Assembly: GCA_030621085.1 (NCBI GenBank)
Contig: JAUXIJ010000028.1
Location: forward strand, 1-39,578
Reading direction: 5' to 3'
From: Candidatus Cloacimonadota bacterium
Lineage (GTDB): Bacteria > Cloacimonadota > Cloacimonadia > Cloacimonadales > TCS61
Length of the DNA stretch: 39,578 nt
In this document: one piece after another, positions 27,006-33,437 of the stretch
How positions within the stretch are numbered: the stretch's first letter is position 1
Layout: each line of letters begins with the position of its first letter
Notes under the pieces: generated by a model
The model's input: the letters and a program-made list of their open reading frames with translations, nothing else
Told to the model about the DNA's origin: nothing
Database searches by the model: none
Translations under genes and position numbers: made by a program

Positions 27006-27032
27006 GCTGGTATTGTAAAGGAGAATAAATAA

Positions 27033-28739
27033 ATGACCTTTAATCCTCAATTTGCCAAGATAGGTGAAGTTCTAATTCACCGGGGAGTTGTTACTGAAGA
27101 CCAAGTAAAAGAAGCCATAAACAAACAGGCAAGCTTTGGTTTAAAACTTGGTGAAACTCTTCGTAAACTTGGCTACATTACAGAAAAAGATCTTCTGAAT
27201 GCTCTCTATCTTCAACTTGATTATGAGGTGGTAAAAGAAGATGAACTGCTGAGCCTGGATCTGGAGATCGTCAAATTGATCCCGGAACCTTTTGCAGTGG
27301 AAAATAGAGTTATGGCTATTAAGAAAAAAGATAATTCTATCATAGTAGCCATGACCGATCCTGAAAACATCGTTATTTATGATAGTCTGAAAAAAGTATT
27401 GGGAAAGAATATAACTCCAGTGCTTATTGGTGACTCGACACTTACAGACACTTTGGAGAAATATTACAAAAATATTAGAACTACAACGCAAATGGAAGAC
27501 GCAGTAGGCAGTTTTGAATTTGTAGCTGTAGATGAAGATGAAAATGAGATATCCATAGATACAAAAGTTGATGCTGATGCTCCGGTTGTTAAATTGATCA
27601 ACCTGATAATTACAGAGGCTATCAAATCTAATGCTACTGATATTCATATTGAACCACTAACCCAAAACACCCGTGTAAGATTCAGAATAGACGGTGCTCT
27701 GCGCGAAGTAATGTCTCCTCCTATCGGGCTTCATCCCGGTATGGTTTCTCTGGTTAAGGTTATGTCAAAACTGAATATTGCGGAAAGACGTCTTCCGCAA
27801 GACGGACATATTTCTCTGAGAACTGCTATAAAAAGCGTTGACGTCCGTGTTTCCATCGTTCCTACAGTAACCGGTGAAAAGGTAGTTATGCGTCTTCTGG
27901 ATAAAGGTGAATTCGGTTTCAACCTTACTACTCTTGGTTTCACAGAAAAAAATCTGACAATGTTCCGCAAATGGATCAAACGTCCCTACGGAATTACCAT
28001 TGTTTCGGGTCCTACCGGTAGTGGTAAATCAACTACGCTTCACGCTGCCTTAAAAGAGATCAAAGACATTGAAACGAATATAGTAACTGTGGAAGATCCT
28101 GTGGAATACAGGTTAGATGGTATTACTCAGATCGAAACGAAAGAAAAAATAGATCTCACTTTTGCCAGGTCATTACGCTCTGTTTTAAGGCAGGACCCCG
28201 ATATTGTACTGATCGGTGAGATCAGAGATCACGAAACAGCAGATATAGCTATCAAGTTTTCTCTTACCGGGCATCTGGTGTTCACAACCCTGCATGCTAA
28301 TGATGCTCCTGCCACAATTACACGTCTTCTGGATATTGGAATTCAACCCTACCTGGTGGCTTCATCTTTGAACCTGATAATGGCTCAACGATTGGTAAGG
28401 ACAATCTGTAAGAACTGTATTAAAGATCACACACCTTCCAAAGAAGAATTGCAAGACGCTGGAATTTCAGCAGCAGAAGCTGCCGATATTAACTTTAAAA
28501 AAGGTAAAGGTTGTGTACATTGTGATAATACGGGATATTCTGGTAGAACGGGTATTTTTGAAATGCTGGAAGTGACAGCAGAGGTCAGAAGACAGATCTT
28601 CGAAGGAAAAGATCAGGATTTCATTCGTGATACAGCTATAAAGAATGGAATGCAGACTTTACATGATAGTGCGATTTTACAAATGAAACAGGGTGTAACC
28701 ACAATTAACGAGGTTATCAAATTAACTGTTTCAGATTAA
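27033..28739 (+). CDS. pilB: Type IV pilus extension ATPase PilB with MshEN domain
   Basis: The 568-residue ATPase starts with two 24-residue motifs (K9-Q32 and K38-Q61) joined by five residues, the layout of the MshEN c-di-GMP-binding module. The ATPase core has 'NLIITEAIKSNATDIHIEP', Walker A GPTGSGKST at 326-334 (K332), 'TVEDPVEYRLDGITQIE', Walker B 'DPDIVLIGEIRD' and 'GHLVFTTLHAND'. The zinc-binding cysteines typical of PilB/GspE are C459, C462, C494 and C497. It drives pilus assembly at the inner membrane with PilC. In the first MshEN motif a Lys takes the place where the canonical motif has Arg. Confidence 0.97.
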   Translation: MTFNPQFAKIGEVLIHRGVVTEDQVKEAINKQASFGLKLGETLRKLGYITEKDLLNALYLQLDYEVVKEDELLSLDLEIVKLIPEPFAVENRVMAIKKKDNSIIVAMTDPENIVIYDSLKKVLGKNITPVLIGDSTLTDTLEKYYKNIRTTTQMEDAVGSFEFVAVDEDENEISIDTKVDADAPVVKLINLIITEAIKSNATDIHIEPLTQNTRVRFRIDGALREVMSPPIGLHPGMVSLVKVMSKLNIAERRLPQDGHISLRTAIKSVDVRVSIVPTVTGEKVVMRLLDKGEFGFNLTTLGFTEKNLTMFRKWIKRPYGITIVSGPTGSGKSTTLHAALKEIKDIETNIVTVEDPVEYRLDGITQIETKEKIDLTFARSLRSVLRQDPDIVLIGEIRDHETADIAIKFSLTGHLVFTTLHANDAPATITRLLDIGIQPYLVASSLNLIMAQRLVRTICKNCIKDHTPSKEELQDAGISAAEAADINFKKGKGCVHCDNTGYSGRTGIFEMLEVTAEVRRQIFEGKDQDFIRDTAIKNGMQTLHDSAILQMKQGVTTINEVIKLTVSD

Positions 28740-28762
28740 TTTCGAATATTAAAGGATAATTT

Positions 28763-30016
28763 ATGGGAGCTTTCCGATATATAGTTAAAGATGCCAATGG
28801 CGTTCGTGTAGAAGGTACTCTAAAAGCAAGTACTATGGACGAGGCAGTAGATAAATTAACCAAAGAAGGCAGCATTATCATCTCGGTTAAATCAACCTCC
28901 GAAGGTGCATTTTCCAGCAGAATGTCTATGTTCGACAAAATAATGTTTACATTATATAAGCTGCGAACCGGTGTAAGTCTAAAAATTCTTGTGTTCTTCA
29001 CACGCCAGATGGCCACAATGTTCTCTGCAGGTCTTACGATTGAAAAATCACTTTCCAACCTGGCAAAGGGAGAGAAGAACAAGCGTTTCAGAAAAGTATT
29101 GAATAAATTGGCAGACGATATTAAAAAAGGTTTCAGCCTTTCCGAAGCGATGGAGCAACACCCTGGTGTTTTTAACTCTCTTTATATTTCTCTGGTGAAA
29201 GCCGGAGAAGTGTCCGGTACTCTTCATACGGTTCTGGATGAACTGGCAATTTACCTGGAAAAGATCGAAGACACACGCCGTAAGGTCTGGTCTGCAATGT
29301 CATATCCTATTTTCATTTTGGCTTTTCTTGTAATAGTTGTGTGGGGTTTGTTCTATTTTATTATACCTAAGTTTGCTGAAGTTTATGAAAGTTTTAATGC
29401 CGATCTTCCCGGACCTACTTTGATGGCTATTGCCATTAGTAATGTGATTCGTGAACATGTATTCTTTACTTTCCTGGGATTGCTCGCTTTAGTTATGGCT
29501 TCCTTTGTGTTTTACCTTTCCGACAGGGGACGATTCCTGGTAGATAGTATAGTTTTAAGACTACCCGTGATCGGAAATCTTCTGGAAAACTCGATCATGA
29601 GCAAATTCTCCAGAACGTTCAGCATCTTGATGTATGCAGGTGTTCCCATTATGGAAACAATGGAACTGGTTGAGAATGTTGTGCAAAATGCGGTGGTAGA
29701 AGGAGCTTGCCGAAAAGCCAGGTTCTCTGTAAAAGAAGGTTACAGTGTAGCAGGAGCTTTTAAGAAAACAAAGGTCTTTCCATCTACTCTTCTGCAATTG
29801 ATCTCTACTGGAGAAGAAACCGGAGATATGGACAGTTTATTAAGAAAAGCTGCTGAATTTCATCAGAAACTTGTGGATTCTGTGATCGATCGTTTAACAT
29901 CGCTCATCGAACCACTTCTTATCATCCTGATGGCTGGTCTTGTGGGTTATATCATAATTATTATTTATCTACCTGTCTTCAATCTTGGATTGGCTATCAG
30001 TCACGGTTTAAAATAA
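28763..30016 (+). CDS. pilC: Type IV pilus inner-membrane platform protein PilC
   Basis: The 417-residue protein has two GspF domains. The N-terminal part has 'VFFTRQMATMFSAGLTIEKSL' and 'SLSEAMEQHPGVFNSLYISLVKAGEVSGTL', the C-terminal half 'FSRTFSILMYAGVPIMETMELV' and 'FPSTLLQLISTGEETGDMDSLL'. The membrane helices lie at 'YPIFILAFLVIVVWGLFYFIIP', 'VFFTFLGLLALVMASFVFYL' and 'LLIILMAGLVGYIIIIIYLPVF'. This is the platform on which PilB and PilT act. AAAGGA precedes the ATG. The gene ends just before a terminator. Confidence 0.96.
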   Translation: MGAFRYIVKDANGVRVEGTLKASTMDEAVDKLTKEGSIIISVKSTSEGAFSSRMSMFDKIMFTLYKLRTGVSLKILVFFTRQMATMFSAGLTIEKSLSNLAKGEKNKRFRKVLNKLADDIKKGFSLSEAMEQHPGVFNSLYISLVKAGEVSGTLHTVLDELAIYLEKIEDTRRKVWSAMSYPIFILAFLVIVVWGLFYFIIPKFAEVYESFNADLPGPTLMAIAISNVIREHVFFTFLGLLALVMASFVFYLSDRGRFLVDSIVLRLPVIGNLLENSIMSKFSRTFSILMYAGVPIMETMELVENVVQNAVVEGACRKARFSVKEGYSVAGAFKKTKVFPSTLLQLISTGEETGDMDSLLRKAAEFHQKLVDSVIDRLTSLIEPLLIILMAGLVGYIIIIIYLPVFNLGLAISHGLK

Positions 30017-30025
30017 TATTTTTAT

Positions 30026-30068
30026 AATAAGCTCGAATCAATTTTAATTCGAGCTTATTTTATTTTTT
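30026..30068 (+). terminator. Rho-independent terminator after pilC
   Basis: A 13-base inverted repeat (AATAAGCTCGAAT at 30026-30038 and its complement at 30047-30059) with an 8-base loop is followed by TTATTTTTT. It should end the pilus operon. pilD begins only 12 bases later, so pilD depends on readthrough or an unseen promoter. Confidence 0.88.
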
Positions 30069-30079
30069 CAGGATGGAAA

Positions 30080-30841
30080 ATGATATATTTTTTCCTGGTA
30101 ATTCTCGGTGCAGCTTTTGGCAGTTTCTTTAACGTTTGCATATATCGTATTCCACGCAAAGAATCGATAATATTTCCTGGCTCACACTGCCCTCAATGTA
30201 ATAAGAAAATAAAGCCGGCAGATAATATTCCCATATTAAGTTATCTGCTTCTTAAAGGAAAATGCAGGAACTGCGGTTTTAAAATTCCCATACAATATTT
30301 GCTTGTAGAATTGCTTACACCTATATTGTTTATTCTACTTTATGTTTCCACCGGTTCCAGTATAAATCCTGTTTTTATTAAATATATAATATTTATTTCC
30401 GCTGGAATGATCATTTTTTTTATTGATTTTAACCAGCAGATCATTCCCGACGTAATTTCATTACCACTTGTTATAATTGGAATATCTGTTTCTTTTCTTC
30501 CTTCAATTGATATTACATGGAAATCAGCTTTAAGCGGAGCTGTTTTCAGCTTCGTGGTTTTCCTGGCAACTGCTTATATTTTCAAACTTTTCACAGGTAG
30601 GGAAAGCCTGGGTGGAGGTGATATAAAACTAATGACTGCTATCGGAAGTTTTATCGGGATTATCGGCACCATTTTTACGATCTTTTTTTCTTCTGCAATT
30701 GCCCTGATCATCCTGATCGTGAAAGGTCATGATCGCCGTAAAGAATTTCCTTTCGGTCCATTTCTTATTTTTGGAGCTTTTCTTTACATTCTGGCTGGCA
30801 GGTTTCTTACGGAAATATATTTGAGCCTGTTCAGAATTTAG
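30080..30841 (+). CDS. pilD: Prepilin peptidase / N-methyltransferase PilD
   Basis: The 253-residue integral membrane aspartic protease is of family A24. The N-terminal zinc-binding cysteines C37, C40, C62 and C65 ('SHCPQC', 'CRNCG') mark the bifunctional, methylating type. The catalytic aspartates are D116 ('FFIDFNQQIIPD') and D181 in GxGD ('LGGGDIKLM'). About seven to eight hydrophobic segments are visible. It should cleave the pilin at 16157 and the three prepilin-like proteins. It is set apart from pilC by a terminator, so its level may be lower than that of the structural genes. Confidence 0.96.
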   Translation: MIYFFLVILGAAFGSFFNVCIYRIPRKESIIFPGSHCPQCNKKIKPADNIPILSYLLLKGKCRNCGFKIPIQYLLVELLTPILFILLYVSTGSSINPVFIKYIIFISAGMIIFFIDFNQQIIPDVISLPLVIIGISVSFLPSIDITWKSALSGAVFSFVVFLATAYIFKLFTGRESLGGGDIKLMTAIGSFIGIIGTIFTIFFSSAIALIILIVKGHDRRKEFPFGPFLIFGAFLYILAGRFLTEIYLSLFRI

Positions 30842-30967
30842 TGTATCACATTGTCTCATCTGTCCAGCTTCTGACTCATATAATTAATAATTAATTCAAT
30901 TACTATATTATCTTAACTATCGACATTTTAAAGACTTATTTCAGTACTTCTGCAATAGCCTGTATGT

Positions 30968-30981
30968 GGTATGTTTATTGC
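30968..30981 (+). promoter_or_regulatory. Sigma-54-type -24/-12 promoter of the HD-GYP gene
   Basis: GGTATGTTTATTGC is GG-N10-GC, ending 41 bases before the ATG at 31022. It lies in the 180-base gap after pilD, which otherwise holds no supported gene. Confidence 0.6.
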
Positions 30982-31021
30982 ATTGTAATTTAAATGGAAA
31001 AATCGGATTTCTGGATGGTAA

Positions 31022-32320
31022 ATGAAGAAAAAGATTCTGATTGTTGAAGATGAAAGAATTATTGCCGAGGATATTAGAAAATGTGTTCTTAACTGCGATT
31101 ATGATGTTATCGGTATAGTACCGACAGGGCAAGATACTCTCTTAAAAATAGAAGAACAGAAACCTGATCTTATCCTTATGGACATCATGTTGGAAGGTAA
31201 ATTGGATGGTATCGAAACAGCAGAAAAAATAATTAGTAAACATGATATCCCGGTTATTTACATAACTGCTAATGCGGATGATACGATCCTGGCAAGAGCC
31301 AAAAAAACAAATCCCTATGGTTATTTGGTAAAACCGTTTGAAGAGATAGATTTAAATGCTGCTCTTGAAATTGCGTTCTATAAATATAATGCTGATAAGG
31401 AATTGACCAGAAGTGAGAAACGATTTCGTAAATTGATCCAGGAAAATACGGATGTTATAATTGTTATTGATAAAAAAAGAATAATCCAATTTATTAATAA
31501 TGCTGGAGAAATGCTCTTCGAAAAATCAAAAGAACAACTGATCAATACAAAATTTGAATATAAATTTGATTGTGAACAATTTTGCGAGTTCGAGATAGAA
31601 AAAAAATCAGAACAAAAACGAATTATAGAAATGCATGTTGTGGAAACAGAATGGGAACATAAACCAGTCTATCTGGCTACACTTCGTGATATCACTTTCA
31701 GGAAAAAGATCCAAGATGAACTTAAAATGAGCAACATCAAACTACAGAAACTAATGGAAGAAACTGTAAACGGACTTGTTTCAGCTATGGAAATGCGTGA
31801 TCCATACACTGCCGGTCACCAAAAAAGAGTAGCCGAACTTGCTACTAAAATCGCTGAAGAGATGGGTTTGGATAAGGATCATGTAAATGGAATACGAATT
31901 GCCTCATTGATTCACGATATCGGAAAAATCCATGTTCCGTCCGAAATACTCAGTAAACCGGGAAAACTGACTGAAGTTGAGTTTGCGATTGTTAAATCTC
32001 ATTCTAAGGCTGGATATGAAATTCTAAGAACCATCGAATTTCCCTGGCCTGTTGCAAAAACAGTTCTACAACATCATGAAAAACTTGATGGTTCTTCTTA
32101 TCCAAATGGCTTAACAGGCGATGATATTATTATTGAAGCAAAGATATTATGTGTAGCCGATGTAATAGAAGCCATGTCAACTCATCGACCGTACAGACCT
32201 GCGCTAAGTATCGAAAAGGCTCTGGAAGAAATTATTAAGAATAAAAGTATCAAATATGATGCATCAGCTGTTGATGCCTGCGTAAAGATTATTCGAGAAC
32301 AGAATTTTTGTTTTGCCTAA
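31022..32320 (+). CDS. Receiver-PAS-HD-GYP protein, probable c-di-GMP phosphodiesterase
   Basis: The 432-residue protein has three parts. The receiver (1-120) has E9/D10, phospho-site D54, T82 and K104. A PAS domain (about 130-232; 'FRKLIQENTDVIIVIDKKR', ending 'LATLRDITFRKKI') is joined by a coiled coil to an HD-GYP domain (about 250-430). The HD pair is H298-D299 ('LIHDIGK') and the second block is H351-H352-E353-K-L-D-G, followed by S359-Y-P instead of the canonical G-Y-P. Metal-binding residues look intact, so hydrolysis of c-di-GMP is likely but not certain. It lies next to the pilus locus and has its own sigma-54-type promoter. No sensor kinase is nearby. Confidence 0.93.
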   Translation: MKKKILIVEDERIIAEDIRKCVLNCDYDVIGIVPTGQDTLLKIEEQKPDLILMDIMLEGKLDGIETAEKIISKHDIPVIYITANADDTILARAKKTNPYGYLVKPFEEIDLNAALEIAFYKYNADKELTRSEKRFRKLIQENTDVIIVIDKKRIIQFINNAGEMLFEKSKEQLINTKFEYKFDCEQFCEFEIEKKSEQKRIIEMHVVETEWEHKPVYLATLRDITFRKKIQDELKMSNIKLQKLMEETVNGLVSAMEMRDPYTAGHQKRVAELATKIAEEMGLDKDHVNGIRIASLIHDIGKIHVPSEILSKPGKLTEVEFAIVKSHSKAGYEILRTIEFPWPVAKTVLQHHEKLDGSSYPNGLTGDDIIIEAKILCVADVIEAMSTHRPYRPALSIEKALEEIIKNKSIKYDASAVDACVKIIREQNFCFA

Positions 32321-32344
32321 GAGCGACCTTTTTTTAAGAAAGTA

Positions 32345-32498
32345 TTAACCACATAGTTTGAAATAATGACACTTTCCACCTTCGTTCTATATTACTTTCC
32401 AGTTCGTATACGAACTTTTGGTACGAAGATGAAGGCTTTCATCCTTAAAAAAATTATTCTATATTAATCAGTTATATCCGTGTTCATCTGCAGCTAAA
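32345..32498. repeat. Possible degenerate intergenic repeat between HD-GYP gene and tRNA
   Basis: The stretch begins TTAACCACATAG and ends ATCCGTGTTCATCTGCAG-CTAA. These resemble the edges of the 'TTAACCACAGAG ... CTGTGGTTAA' intergenic repeats I recall from many bacterial genomes. Inside are a perfect 16-base palindrome (AGTTCGTATACGAACT, 32401-32416) followed by TTTTGG, and a GATGAA/TTCATC inverted repeat (32428-32443). The palindrome plus T-run could act as a weak terminator for the HD-GYP gene. No coding frame is supported here. Confidence 0.35.
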
Positions 32499-32502
32499 AA
32501 AA

Positions 32503-32579
32503 TGGCACGCCCAGAAGGACTCGAACCCTCAACCCTCTGATCCGAAGTCAGATGCTCTATCCAATTGAGCTATGGGCGC
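32503..32579 (-). tRNA. tRNA-Arg (anticodon TCG)
   Basis: Read on the minus strand it is a complete 77-base cloverleaf with encoded CCA. The acceptor stem is GCGCCCA/TGGGCGT (one G-U pair at the end), followed by a D arm 'AGCTCAATTGGATAGAGC'. The anticodon stem TCTGA/TCAGA has loop CTTCGGA, giving anticodon TCG for CGA codons, and the T arm contains GGTTCGAGTCC. The discriminator base is G. Confidence 0.97.
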
Positions 32580-32666
32580 GCATGCTAAGCAAAATTATTT
32601 TGACTTATTATTGTGTCCAACATTTTTTGTAACCCTTTGAATTATAAAGGGAAAAAGGAGAAAATC

Positions 32667-33317
32667 GTGAATAAAAAACAGATTATTGTATTGGTGTTTT
32701 TTATTACTGTAAGTCTTTTCGGACAGCATGGTAATAATGATTTCGAGGAATATATAAATTATCAAAAAGAACCTACAATCGGAAATCTTATAAAAACTAT
32801 TGAGTATTACAATGCACAACTAGAAGGAGATTCTGAATATATAGCTCATCTAATGCTGGCACATATATTCCAGAATGAATTCCAGAAAAATATGAATATC
32901 CTGGATGATAATTTGGATTCTCTTTCAACAAGGAACAAATTTTCTTATGCTAATCTGCTTTTGGATATTGAACAATTTGAAAAAAGTATAATGATTTATG
33001 ATAAATTAAATGAGAACTTCCCAAAATGGTCTTGTCCCTGGCGTCATAAAGGGGAAGCACTTCTTAAAATGGAAAGATATGAAGAAGCGGAAATTGCTAC
33101 TATTAAAGCAATCGAAGTACGCGAAGATCATTTCGATGCATATGTGCAATTAGCCGCGATTCAAAAAGAGCTTAGCAAGTACGAAGAAGCATTACGGTCA
33201 CTTGAAAAAGGTCTTTCCTATCACAGTTCCGATCCGAAAGAAGAGATCAGTGATAAGGAAGTTGAAAAATTGCATAATGAACTTCTTGAACTAATTGAGA
33301 ATTCATCAAGTAATTAA
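32667..33317 (+). CDS. Exported TPR protein
   Basis: The GTG at 32667 is chosen because AAGGAG lies 6 bases before it and the product then begins with a signal peptide (MNKKQIIVLVFFITVSLFGQ), giving 216 residues. A longer frame from 32613 would bury this signal. The helical rest has at least two TPR-like repeats ('CPWRHKGEALLKMERYEEAEIATIKAIEV' and 'FDAYVQLAAIQKELSKYEEALRSLEKGL'). It probably acts as a periplasmic or outer-membrane scaffold. No partner can be named. It has no sorting domain, and the closest genes on either side are unrelated. Confidence 0.8.
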   Translation: MNKKQIIVLVFFITVSLFGQHGNNDFEEYINYQKEPTIGNLIKTIEYYNAQLEGDSEYIAHLMLAHIFQNEFQKNMNILDDNLDSLSTRNKFSYANLLLDIEQFEKSIMIYDKLNENFPKWSCPWRHKGEALLKMERYEEAEIATIKAIEVREDHFDAYVQLAAIQKELSKYEEALRSLEKGLSYHSSDPKEEISDKEVEKLHNELLELIENSSSN

Positions 33318-33395
33318 AATCTTATATGGTCTTAATCGTTATTTATTACAAGTGCAATATTAATAAAGTTTTATGTAATTTCATCCCTTATTTCT

Positions 33396-33409
33396 GGAAC
33401 AAATATTGC
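33396..33409 (+). promoter_or_regulatory. Sigma-54-type -24/-12 promoter of the carboxypeptidase operon
   Basis: GGAACAAATATTGC (GG-N10-GC) ends 29 bases before the ATG at 33438. It differs from the pilin promoter by one base (A to T in the spacer). Confidence 0.7.
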
Positions 33410-33437
33410 ATCTATTCTAATGATTATGGAGGAATTT

